Source: Sphingobacterium prati | GTDB lineage: Bacteria; Bacteroidota; Bacteroidia; Sphingobacteriales; Sphingobacteriaceae | Reading direction: 5' to 3' | DNA length: 64,000 bases | Assembly (NCBI RefSeq): GCF_013167215.1 | Contig: NZ_JABJWY010000009.1 | Location: 275,982 to 339,981 of the forward strand | Shown: positions 1-8,225 of the stretch, piece after piece | Position numbering within the stretch: the stretch's first letter is position 1 | Layout of the letters: every line of letters starts with the position of its first letter | Notes under the pieces: model-generated | Seen by the model: the letters and a program-made list of their open reading frames with translations, nothing else | Told to the model about the DNA's origin: nothing | The model's database searches: none | Position numbers and translations under genes: made by a program

Positions 1-799
1 CCCTTGGCACTTCAGAATTGCCGCGCTTGGTATTGATAATTATAACACCGTAAGCAGCCAATGATCCATACAACGATGTTGCTTGTGCATCTTTCAGAAC
101 TTCAATACTTTCAATATCCTCGGGTGGAATCAATGACAACGGACTAATACCAGGCCCCTGTTGACTGAGCCCCAATTCATTTGCCCGGTCGGCATCCATG
201 GGTACTCCGTCAATGACATATAAGGGTGAGGTTGGCGTTAAAAACGATTGATCTCCACTTCCACTAACGCTGATGGTCGAAAGTCCCCGGATCTGCGTTG
301 AGCCCCTGAATCCCGGAGCCCCGGTATTGACCTGTATATTTAACCCAGCCACTTTACCTTGCAGCAGGTTTTCTACATTGGCTGCAGGGATATCCTGAAT
401 TTCTTTTCCGCTGATCTTGGTCGAAGCCCCGGTAGTTGTTTCCCTTGGCCGCTTGACATAACCCCGTACCACAACCTCATCCATCTGATTGTCGAGTTCC
501 TTCATACGAACAGTTACTGTGCGGTCTGCCCGGGCAGTCATCGAGACCCCTTCGTAACCGATCAATCGAAATGCGATTGACGTGCCGGCGCTAACAGTCA
601 CGCTAAATGCTCCCGAGGAATTCGTTGAGGTAACTTCACGTGAGGTCTTCCCAAAACGTACCGTTACCCCAGCAAGCGCCCGCCCCTTATCATCCGTTAC
701 TTTGCCGGACATAATAATCGCTTGTGCAAAAGCCCCAACAGACAAAAGCATACACAACGCCAGTAAAATAAATCTGCTATAAAATATTTTTAATTGCAT
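1..799 (-). CDS. SusC-type TonB-dependent receptor, N-terminal part (cut by window edge)
   Basis: Outer-membrane TonB-dependent transporter of the SusC/RagA family; only the first 266 residues lie in the window and the beta-barrel is beyond the left edge. Seen: a signal peptide (hydrophobic core about residues 11-24, ending AFAQA), a carboxypeptidase-D regulatory-like domain (about 30-98, motif SGKVTDDKGRALAGVTV), the linker MDEVVVRGY, and a plug domain with LYVIDGVP and IESIEVLKDAQATSLYG. The ATG at 799 is 12 bp after the stop of the DUF5007-like gene, so it is probably the last visible cistron of the operon that begins at 7533. It is a second SusC in that operon; a partner SusD may lie outside the window. 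The family call is secure; the substrate is unknown. Confidence 0.93.
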   Translation of the reverse strand, partial: MQLKIFYSRFILLALCMLLSVGAFAQAIIMSGKVTDDKGRALAGVTVRFGKTSREVTSTNSSGAFSVTVSAGTSIAFRLIGYEGVSMTARADRTVTVRMKELDNQMDEVVVRGYVKRPRETTTGASTKISGKEIQDIPAANVENLLQGKVAGLNIQVNTGAPGFRGSTQIRGLSTISVSGSGDQSFLTPTSPLYVIDGVPMDADRANELGLSQQGPGISPLSLIPPEDIESIEVLKDAQATSLYGSLAAYGVIIINTKRGNSEVPR

Positions 800-811
800 A
801 ACTTTCCGCTA

Positions 812-1924
812 TTATTCATTATCAAATCGTGGATTTTCCCGTTGAAAATGGAAGACAATCTCCCAATCACCTTTGGTAAATATTTTGAAGTTTAGGCCAA
901 ATCCTGCCGTGACCAATGTCCCGCCAAATCCAATCCTCGAATAGCCAAAATCAATTTTTGCACTACTTCCATTGGTGTATTTGGTCGGATAATTGGTCAA
1001 CGGAATCGGATATGCCACATCATATTGCACATAAGTAGGCGTTTTCTTTATGTTAAAACCATGCACAAGTTCAGCCCAGTTTGTTTCATTAAAATTTTCG
1101 GGATTGATCGGTTTCTTGTCTTTATCCCAAAAAACAAATCGCAGATTATGGCCATTGCCTCCATCGAAACGGCGGATATAAACAACTAAATCCTTGAATT
1201 CGTCATTTGTCCGCAAAAGCTGGTTGGAAGACTCACCATAGATGTTGGTCATATAAGCGGGCCAAATGTAACTTTGCTTCTTGGGGTTTTTGGGATCTTG
1301 TGGATCGGGAGCGACCTCCCCATTATAAGGATTCTTATCCGAATAAGGTTCATAATCCTGCACCCGCCAAGGGAGAATCATAAAATCCTTAACGACCGTA
1401 GAGCCACCGGAATTAGAAACTTTGAGATCAAAATAACGCACATTCTGAACGAGGTCAATACTGTCTTTGGAACGGGGTGGAATCAACTCATTCGTAGAAG
1501 AATTCCAAAGGATAAAGGTACCCGTAGAATCCACTTCAAAAAGTGGACGATTGACCAGCTTGCGCTTAGCCTCAATTTCTTCCAGATTCTTTTCTGTACC
1601 ATCATAACGTGTGATCCATTGGTATACAGGCTTTACCTGAAAAAGATCAGTGTAAGGTCTGCCATCACCAAAGCGTGGATTAATAATCTCAAAATGCAAT
1701 GGTGTGGTTGAGTGATCTGTATTAACTGTCCCCATAAGAGATGTACGCCCCAAAATGGGATAAAAGGATTTTCCATCATAGGTCAGATTCACACTTAAAA
1801 ATTCCTTTTCGTCCGGTAGATTGTATAATTTTTTACACCCGTTTAAGCCCGCACACAATGAGATCAATAAACCCCAGGAGCATGCATGTCTATATATCGT
1901 ACTATTTCTTTTCGAAATTTTCAT
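812..1924 (-). CDS. DUF5007-like surface lipoprotein
   Basis: A 370-residue predicted lipoprotein. The N-terminus has a signal peptide ending in a lipobox (AGLNGC, Cys30), followed by KKLYNLPDEKEFLS. This start pattern and length match what I recall of the DUF5007 family, which occurs beside SusC/SusD genes in Pedobacter and Sphingobacterium. The rest is probably beta-rich, with many aromatic and Asn/Gly residues and no catalytic motif that I recognise. It sits 22 bp downstream of the fasciclin-like gene and 12 bp upstream of a second susC, so it is almost certainly co-transcribed. A role as an accessory surface glycan-binding protein is inference from position. The DUF assignment is from memory. 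Confidence 0.72.
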   Translation of the reverse strand: MKISKRNSTIYRHACSWGLLISLCAGLNGCKKLYNLPDEKEFLSVNLTYDGKSFYPILGRTSLMGTVNTDHSTTPLHFEIINPRFGDGRPYTDLFQVKPVYQWITRYDGTEKNLEEIEAKRKLVNRPLFEVDSTGTFILWNSSTNELIPPRSKDSIDLVQNVRYFDLKVSNSGGSTVVKDFMILPWRVQDYEPYSDKNPYNGEVAPDPQDPKNPKKQSYIWPAYMTNIYGESSNQLLRTNDEFKDLVVYIRRFDGGNGHNLRFVFWDKDKKPINPENFNETNWAELVHGFNIKKTPTYVQYDVAYPIPLTNYPTKYTNGSSAKIDFGYSRIGFGGTLVTAGFGLNFKIFTKGDWEIVFHFQRENPRFDNE

Positions 1925-1946
1925 GTCTATATCTTGTTAAATTGGT

Positions 1947-3053
1947 TTATTGATTGCGGTTCATCGTCCAATCTGCCAATTGGAAATCCCCCCCGCTATA
2001 CATCCGGGCAATATTCAAACGATAAGTTTTATACGCTGTGGTATTATTGAAGAAGAATACACGTAACTGAAACCGCTCGTCGAATACTTCGTCTTTTTTG
2101 GTATCCAAAAGTTCCCATTTGCCTGTTTGCTCGTTCAGTCCCTGCAAAGTCCAGTCTGTTGGATCCCGCGGCTGTATATCATTGGCAGACCGGAGCGTAT
2201 AACTATTGGCTGCCACTGCGACAGGAAAATCCCATTGCAGATAGAATTGTCCAGGATTTGAAAGGAAAAATTTGGTCTCCGGATTACCATCAAACACGTA
2301 CTTGGATGCCTCTACTGCATTTGGCCCGCCAGAAGCTTCTTTTGATGCTGACCCTACTCCACCGACTGTAACAAATAGATTCTCTGGTGGCGGGATGTAT
2401 ATGATTTGACTGACAAACTTGTTGAAACCAAAAACATGGTCTGGATTCAACACATGCACCACTGCATTGTCGGTCTGTATATTTAGTGAGCTTGTCTCTG
2501 TGGTCACCCAGTTACGATTGAAAACAGATCTTCTGGTATCAGAAAAGTCAATGATAGTTGGTCCACCATCCAAGAATCCGGACGAAGCTTGTCGATTCAA
2601 TCCGATATGCATCGGGTAGCCATAGCGGATACCGCGAACATCTTTACCGTCTTGATTTAAAAGTGAATCACTCGAGGTGCGTCCCTGGACAATATACTGG
2701 CACATCAATGAGTCAAGTATCTCATATTTTACCGAGGTCAGATACTGCGCCGGCTTATCCGAAACACTCAGCGTATTATTGAGATTCTGAATAGCCAATT
2801 GAAAATTTGCGTTGGTCAATGCAAACAAAGTCACTGTGCTGTCCTCCAGTTTTTTTTGTAAGCCGATCCGATCAATCACCTTAATCAGCGAATCGTAAAC
2901 CCCGGGTTTACTTTTCAGATAACTGTATAAATTGCCCTTATAAACTGGCTCTTTCGATATCGGCGAATAATAGCCTTTATCTTTGGCACAAGCATAGAGC
3001 AAGACCAAAACTAAAAATGCGTATATGCAGCGTACAAATAGGTTCTTTCTCAT
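1947..3053 (-). CDS. Fasciclin-domain lipoprotein with discoidin-like C-terminus
   Basis: A 368-residue lipoprotein: signal peptide with lipobox LLYAC (Cys22), then a fasciclin (FAS1)-like region at about residues 42-150 (LIKVIDRIGLQKKLEDSTVT, then TLFALTNANFQLA). The C-terminal half, about 225-365, resembles an F5/8 type C (discoidin-like) jelly roll: a KYVFDGNPETKFFLS segment, then FYLQWDFP and the tail FQLADWTM. Both folds are typical of adhesion or ligand binding, and no enzyme motif is visible. It lies 12 bp after SusD and 22 bp before the DUF5007-like gene in a five-gene operon. I infer a surface-exposed accessory binding protein of the SusCD complex. The FAS1 call is fairly good; the discoidin-like call rests on the motif pattern only. 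Confidence 0.72.
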   Translation of the reverse strand: MRKNLFVRCIYAFLVLVLLYACAKDKGYYSPISKEPVYKGNLYSYLKSKPGVYDSLIKVIDRIGLQKKLEDSTVTLFALTNANFQLAIQNLNNTLSVSDKPAQYLTSVKYEILDSLMCQYIVQGRTSSDSLLNQDGKDVRGIRYGYPMHIGLNRQASSGFLDGGPTIIDFSDTRRSVFNRNWVTTETSSLNIQTDNAVVHVLNPDHVFGFNKFVSQIIYIPPPENLFVTVGGVGSASKEASGGPNAVEASKYVFDGNPETKFFLSNPGQFYLQWDFPVAVAANSYTLRSANDIQPRDPTDWTLQGLNEQTGKWELLDTKKDEVFDERFQLRVFFFNNTTAYKTYRLNIARMYSGGDFQLADWTMNRNQ

Positions 3054-3065
3054 TTTGTTGTTCCT

Positions 3066-4580
3066 TTACTTCCAGTAAGAATTTTGTGCGATTAACTTAT
3101 TTTGGGCCAGAATTTCCTTGGCAATCGGCCAATAAATTCCATCGTTGGCGATTAGTCCGGCCAACTGGGGATTATCATGTTTGATCTTTTCACGGCGGAT
3201 CATATCATACCAACGATGCCCCTCCCCCATCAATTCTCTTTTCCGCTCCAAAAAAATTGCATCAATTAAATCGCCATTGACCGTTTCGCTATAAACTTTG
3301 AGGCCCCTCCTTTCCCGAATTTCATTCAACAGTTCAATCGCAGTAGATTTCTCTCCCAGTACAGCAAGTGCTTCGGCGCGCAACAATGTGATATCTTCCA
3401 ATCGGGTCAAAATTGTCGCACTGGTAAAAATTCGGAATGTCGGATCGGATGAACCGCCCATGATACATTTGATTTTGCTAAAAATGGGATATTTGCTATT
3501 AAAATTTCGGAAATAAACTTCCGTATTCGGATTTCCGAGGGTATCGATGCTAAAGCGTTGATCTTTTTTCTCGTTAAAGGTTTTTAGGATCGTCTCTTTC
3601 GGCATATAAATATCCGGGACGGATTTACTCACCACAGGAGAGGCAAGTGTAAGTTCTTCAATATGCCCTGTGAACGAAGCTTCAACGTGTGCCCAGATAT
3701 AGGGGAAAGAAAACATCTGTTCTGATCTTTTTTCAAAGAAGAATCCATTACCATCTGTTAAAAATGAAGTTGATAAATAATAGGCTCCCCCTTTTGAATA
3801 ATTATCCATGATAAATTGCGTATATGCGGCTGCGTCCGCATAATTTGCTTGCCATGCGGCTAAATGTGCTAAAATGGCATAGGCAGAAAGTTTGCGAACG
3901 AGTGCACCACTCCAGCGTGAGGAGGCTTCATTGTAATAATTGCCTATTTGCTGTTCGTCTCCCGTGCTATATGAGTAAGGTAAGAGCTGTGCGGCTTCAA
4001 ACATTTCCTTTTCGATCCAGGCATAGATTTTTAGGCGATCCTCCCGCGCTTTGTTTTCAAAATTTCCATCGTGGGAATTTAAAATCAAAGGGACATCACC
4101 CCAGATACGTACCATGTTAAAATAGGCATAAGCACGTAAAAATCTTGCCTGGGCGACATCGACCACTAGGTTATTTTCGGTATAGCGCAGATCTTTTGCC
4201 CGGACTTCCGGAGCGCGTTCCATAAATATATTGGCAGCGTTGACTACCGCAAACCAACGTCTCCAATTGGATAGTGCTCCCAAGGATTCGTAATTTGCCT
4301 TGAGGTCATTTTTAATAATAGCCTTTAAATCCTGCCGGTTTGGGCTTTCGAAATCGCCTGACCGGACTTCCCCATAGAGCCAATATGCATTATTGTCGTC
4401 CAACGCTGCTTTGGTAAGTCCATAAATCCCCATCAGTCCGGCTCGGGTATCTTCAAGAGCATTCCACATATTCTCCTCTTTGACTGTACGGGAAGAATCA
4501 ATATCCAACATTTTCTTACACCCTCCCAGAGAGAGTAGGAAAAGCGGTAAAAAACGAATTATAAGATGGTATCTTTTCAT
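3066..4580 (-). CDS. SusD/RagB-type outer-membrane lipoprotein
   Basis: A 504-residue SusD-family nutrient-binding lipoprotein that caps its SusC partner on the cell surface. The start used is the ATG at 4580 (MKRYHLII), which gives a proper signal peptide with lipobox LSLGGC (Cys21). A longer reading to 4691 would overlap the 3' end of susC and place 37 residues in front of the signal. Family features: MLDIDSSRTV after the lipobox, TPR-like helices with ARFLRAYAYFNMVRIWGDVPL, and the C-terminal SusD signature ITLLRAEALAVLG ... LLNEIRERRGL ... FLERKRELMGEGHRWYDMIR. It starts 10 bp after the upstream susC stop, so the pair is co-transcribed. Confidence 0.95.
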   Translation of the reverse strand: MKRYHLIIRFLPLFLLSLGGCKKMLDIDSSRTVKEENMWNALEDTRAGLMGIYGLTKAALDDNNAYWLYGEVRSGDFESPNRQDLKAIIKNDLKANYESLGALSNWRRWFAVVNAANIFMERAPEVRAKDLRYTENNLVVDVAQARFLRAYAYFNMVRIWGDVPLILNSHDGNFENKAREDRLKIYAWIEKEMFEAAQLLPYSYSTGDEQQIGNYYNEASSRWSGALVRKLSAYAILAHLAAWQANYADAAAYTQFIMDNYSKGGAYYLSTSFLTDGNGFFFEKRSEQMFSFPYIWAHVEASFTGHIEELTLASPVVSKSVPDIYMPKETILKTFNEKKDQRFSIDTLGNPNTEVYFRNFNSKYPIFSKIKCIMGGSSDPTFRIFTSATILTRLEDITLLRAEALAVLGEKSTAIELLNEIRERRGLKVYSETVNGDLIDAIFLERKRELMGEGHRWYDMIRREKIKHDNPQLAGLIANDGIYWPIAKEILAQNKLIAQNSYWK

Positions 4581-4590
4581 TTCTTTTCGT

Positions 4591-7533
4591 TTAAAAGTCA
4601 ACTTTAATACCGAGGGTATAGATGCGTGGTATCCGCATTTTGGATCCAATATCATAGCCGGTATAATCCACAATCTCCGGATCAACGCCACTATAGGATG
4701 TTATTGTCGCCACATTATTCGCAGAAACATAAGCGTAGGCACGCTGAATACGCTGCTGCCGCCCGCCCAAAAGCGAAGTCAGGTCATAACCAAGTGTAAT
4801 TGCGCGTATCTTCAGAAAAGAAGCATTTTCCAAAAACAGATCCTGATCCGCCTGATAAGGAATGACGGAACTCCAAGGATTGTATAATGGATACTTACTG
4901 TAATCGCCTCTTTTTTCCCAATATGTGACCTCCTTGATCGCATCTAATTTTTTAGCACCTTCATTATTGATAAAGTCAAATCGGGTCACCATTTCTTGAT
5001 TAATTAGTTCGCGTCCAATATTGTAGTACATATTGATCCCTAAATCCCATTTCCCAAACACAAAATTGTTAGACCAATTACCAAATAATAAGGGTAAGCG
5101 GTGCCCCTGCAAGGTCCGGTCACTATCATCGATCCGGTTATCCCCATTCTGGTCTTTCCATATTGGATCTCCGGCGCGCAATTGAATAGAATTATAAGTC
5201 ATCCCCTGCGGCACCTCGGCATCCGTTTTATAAATTCCTGTATTAGAAAGCAACCAGTATTGGTCAAGGGATTTTCCAACCTCCAACAGGCTATTGCCCA
5301 TGACGAGCTGTTCCAAATCATTAGGTAGTGCCTTGAGCTTATTCTGATTGTGTGAAACATTGAGTGCCGTGGACCATTTAAACCGGTCGGACTGGATCGG
5401 ATCGAGTCCAACAGTAAGTTCAACACCTGTATTTTGAACATCCATTCCTGCCATGTAACTGGATTTATAGCCATATTCGCTATAAGACGGAATATTAATT
5501 AGCTGGTTTTTAGTCTGTTTTAGGTAAACGTCCAAAGAAACATGAATATTTCTTTTTTGAATGGCATAGTCTATACCCAGGTTAGCCTGATCTGTGTAAG
5601 CCCAGGGGATATTGTAGCCTACCCATCCCGATTCATAGGGACGTACCAGCCCAGCGATTGCATTATATCCTGCGATCAGCTGGTTACCTGTAAATCCCAT
5701 TTGAGCAACATAATTGGGTCCCTGCGCAAAATCATCAAACACGTTACTCACGCCGATGCGTCCGACGCTAAATCTGGCGGTCAGATCTTTCAAGCTATTA
5801 TCGGAAACGAAATAACTGTTTTTAATATTCCAATTCGCTGAAAGCGAAGGCGTAAAAATCCAGCGTGCATCCGGCTGTGCATTGGAAGAACCATCTGTTC
5901 TCAACAGGAGTGAAACATCAACCTTTTTATCATAATTATAATTTGCCCGCCCATAGAAGGAGACCAAATTATGGCGTATGCGATCCAAAAACTTAAATAT
6001 AAGTGCCTTAGGGTAAGCCGTAGCCTCCAGATAATTTGACTTGAGCGGATCATCCTCCAAAAGATTCACCTTGATAAAATCGTTTACTCCTTTGTAAGCA
6101 TATGCATAATTATAACGATAAGTGTCCCATTGCAGGCTATTTCCGATCAAAAGATTCAGGCTGTTTTTATCATCAATTTTCCAATCATAGTAAGCCTTAT
6201 TGTCGAAAATTGCACGTTGGTTATAACCATAATAATTGGACGCGAAATTATTGGATTCCATCAATTTACTATGGTAAAACTGATCTCTATAGCCCTCGTT
6301 GTAATCGACCATACCCGTTGTTAGAAAGTGGAAATTTCCAAAATCCAATTGCAGCTTTCCATACCCTTGTACAACGTTGGTTTTATTGTTATCGAAACCT
6401 TTTTTATAGTAACTTAAATACTCATTGTATACCTCTTTATTTGGTGAAAGAGGGGCGGACAGATCCGGAAAATAAGCCAATTGTGCAAATCTATCCCTCA
6501 TATTGAGATTCCGATTCCGGTCCAACCTGGAGATATTGGCCTGCATGGAGAAGGTCAGCCAGGTAAGAGGTCGCATGTTTAAACCAAACAACGCATAATA
6601 CTTATTTAGTTTTACCTTATCCGCAACACCTTTGTCTTGGGTCGATCCTGCTGCAAATTGAAAATTTGCCCGTGGCCCACCTCCAGAAAGATTGGCATTT
6701 AAATTATATACCAAGCCATTGTTGTAATAAGAATCGGTCCAATCTGACTGACCAAAATAGTTCATGTTAAGCGAATCGCTCAAGTATATAGGATAGGAAT
6801 CGCCATCATCGTATCGGCCATTGGATGTATACAGGTCATAAAACTGTTTTCTGAATCTATTTTCGTATTCACCGTTGATTGTGGTCACCTGCGGCCGTTG
6901 CGCTAATCCAGTATACATATTGACAGCAATACGATTTGTTTTGTCCGCTTTAGGTTCCTTCGTCTGCACGACAATTGCTCCATTGGCAGCATTGGGGCCG
7001 TACATAGCCATTGCAGCGACATCTTTCAATACTTCGATCGACTTGACCATATCAATATTGATATTAGCGAAAAGATTGGTCGCTGGACCGATGCGTTCGA
7101 GGTCGTAAGTCTGCACGGCATAAGCGAACGGATGCTCCCCGACCAATGGGATACCATCCACGACCACCAAAGGCTGGTTTTGAAACACATCAATATCAGA
7201 AAGCAATGGTCGAGAAACCCCACGGAAATACATGGGTTGTTTCGTCCCGGGCTCTCCAGACGGCTCTGTGACATGCAGTCCTGTATTATTCCCTTTCAAA
7301 TATTGCTGCAGGGACGTATAGGGCAACAAACTTCGCTTCTTGATTTCAATCGGATTGACCTGACTCGTTTTGATCTGAAATACGGAATCTAATTTCACCG
7401 TTCCAATCTGAAGTTTAAGACTATCGGAGGGCGATAATTGCTTATTATCCTGACCAGAAACAAGAGAACAGCAAGTACAGGACCATCCCAAGACAACAAG
7501 TCCACTCAAACACCTCTTTTTAATCATGTACAT
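4591..7533 (-). CDS. SusC-type TonB-dependent receptor lacking the N-terminal regulatory-like domain
   Basis: A 980-residue outer-membrane TonB-dependent transporter and first gene of the operon running left to the window edge. After a signal peptide (about residues 1-27, ending LVSGQ) there is only a short 60-residue segment before the plug (about 70-195: PLVVVDGIPLVGEHP, SIEVLKDVAAMAMYGPNAANG). The carboxypeptidase-regulatory-like domain and EEVVVVG-type linker usual in SusC proteins are missing. The barrel ends in IYTLGIKVDF, a normal outer-membrane C-terminus with terminal Phe. Two in-frame ATGs (7533 and 7527) are possible starts. The pairing with SusD (10 bp apart) is firm; the ligand is unknown, though nearby GH92 genes suggest mannose-containing glycans. 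Confidence 0.93.
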   Translation of the reverse strand: MYMIKKRCLSGLVVLGWSCTCCSLVSGQDNKQLSPSDSLKLQIGTVKLDSVFQIKTSQVNPIEIKKRSLLPYTSLQQYLKGNNTGLHVTEPSGEPGTKQPMYFRGVSRPLLSDIDVFQNQPLVVVDGIPLVGEHPFAYAVQTYDLERIGPATNLFANINIDMVKSIEVLKDVAAMAMYGPNAANGAIVVQTKEPKADKTNRIAVNMYTGLAQRPQVTTINGEYENRFRKQFYDLYTSNGRYDDGDSYPIYLSDSLNMNYFGQSDWTDSYYNNGLVYNLNANLSGGGPRANFQFAAGSTQDKGVADKVKLNKYYALFGLNMRPLTWLTFSMQANISRLDRNRNLNMRDRFAQLAYFPDLSAPLSPNKEVYNEYLSYYKKGFDNNKTNVVQGYGKLQLDFGNFHFLTTGMVDYNEGYRDQFYHSKLMESNNFASNYYGYNQRAIFDNKAYYDWKIDDKNSLNLLIGNSLQWDTYRYNYAYAYKGVNDFIKVNLLEDDPLKSNYLEATAYPKALIFKFLDRIRHNLVSFYGRANYNYDKKVDVSLLLRTDGSSNAQPDARWIFTPSLSANWNIKNSYFVSDNSLKDLTARFSVGRIGVSNVFDDFAQGPNYVAQMGFTGNQLIAGYNAIAGLVRPYESGWVGYNIPWAYTDQANLGIDYAIQKRNIHVSLDVYLKQTKNQLINIPSYSEYGYKSSYMAGMDVQNTGVELTVGLDPIQSDRFKWSTALNVSHNQNKLKALPNDLEQLVMGNSLLEVGKSLDQYWLLSNTGIYKTDAEVPQGMTYNSIQLRAGDPIWKDQNGDNRIDDSDRTLQGHRLPLLFGNWSNNFVFGKWDLGINMYYNIGRELINQEMVTRFDFINNEGAKKLDAIKEVTYWEKRGDYSKYPLYNPWSSVIPYQADQDLFLENASFLKIRAITLGYDLTSLLGGRQQRIQRAYAYVSANNVATITSYSGVDPEIVDYTGYDIGSKMRIPRIYTLGIKVDF

Positions 7534-7711
7534 ATGAATGATATAATTAGGTTATTTTACTTTTCTAGTTTAGTTGGTTAAAGTGCCCCTGAATCAGAGG
7601 CCACTTTGTGGTTCTTTTTTTCGAGATAAGAAAATTGGTCAAATTCTTTCTCAAAAATCATTTATGCAGAATCAAATAGGATTACTTTCATAATTTAAGG
7701 TTTAAAGTTTA

Positions 7712-7730
7712 TATAAAAAACGTTTTAGCA
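7712..7730 (-). promoter_or_regulatory. Candidate LacI-type operator, one good half-site
   Basis: On the minus strand this reads TGCTAAAACGTTTTTTATA. Its left half, including the central ACGT, matches the palindrome upstream of the GH92 operon (CTAAAACGT identical over nine bases), while the right half is degenerate. It lies about 180 bases upstream of the SusC start at 7533. Binding by the LacI protein encoded at 13801-14787 is inferred from shared sequence and locus. Confidence 0.4.
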
Positions 7731-7857
7731 CAACACACATTACTGTTCTGTCAAAACTGGGTTTATTACTTAATTGGTCGGCACTTCGCGTTCTTGGTTA
7801 TATTGAAGATATATAGAAAATTGAGAAAAAAAAATTTTTATTCAATTTTTTCAAACA

Positions 7858-7875
7858 TGCTAAACTGGTTTAGCT
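7858..7875. promoter_or_regulatory. Candidate LacI-type operator, 18-bp palindrome
   Basis: TGCTAAACTGGTTTAGCT contains the perfect inverted repeat GCTAAAC/GTTTAGC around a 2-bp centre. Length and outer half-sites (TGCTAAA ... TTTAGC) match the palindrome at 13652-13669. The centre is TG rather than the CG common in LacI operators. It lies about 325 bases upstream of the SusC start at 7533 and downstream of the GH92 terminator. Confidence 0.45.
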
Positions 7876-8171
7876 CGTGGCATTAAGCTATTTTCATTTC
7901 AAAAAGCCAGTTTATGAATTGAAAACAGCTGATTTTGCTAAAAAAATCGTTCGATTAAATTTTTTACAAATTGTAACATTCCAATCAACACGGACTTTTA
8001 GATCCTAACACGCCGAGTCGAGGCTCTCTTACCATCTTTATTGACAGTGCTGATCCCGAATACCATCGTAAGGCTAGCCAGGAGATGTCTTCAAAGACGG
8101 CTTTCATTATGCACGCTGGCTTGAATTCATATGAACTGCATAACCATAAAAAGTAGACAGCTAAAGAACAC

Positions 8172-8201
8172 AAAAAAAAACCGATCATTTTCTGATCGGT
8201 C
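8172..8201 (-). terminator. Rho-independent terminator after the GH92 operon
   Basis: A perfect 8-bp stem (ACCGATCA at 8180-8187 with TGATCGGT at 8193-8200) and a 5-base loop are followed on the minus strand by a run of nine T (A-tract 8172-8180). It lies 25 bases after the stop of the GH92 gene at 8226. It separates the GH92 operon from the SusC operon. Confidence 0.88.
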
Positions 8202-8225
8202 TTTCCTCCTATTACATTACCTGAA

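Larger units (their letters stand above)
7534..8171. other. Intergenic regulatory region between the GH92 operon and the SusC operon
   Basis: A stretch of about 640 bases without a gene I can support. It is AT-rich and contains the upstream region of the minus-strand SusC operon. Two operator-like sites are listed separately (7712-7730 and 7858-7875). A 92-codon open frame (7985-8263, minus) overlaps the end of the GH92 gene and the terminator in another phase; I do not regard it as a gene. I found no perfect TAnnTTTG box for the SusC operon. Confidence 0.6.

Noticed and set aside
1274..1711. A 145-codon plus-strand frame inside the DUF5007-like gene
   Set aside because: Antisense shadow of a gene with a clear lipoprotein signal; no motif.
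4581..4691. N-terminal extension of the SusD gene
   Set aside because: It would put 37 residues before the lipoprotein signal and overlap the susC 3' end; the ATG at 4580 fits better.
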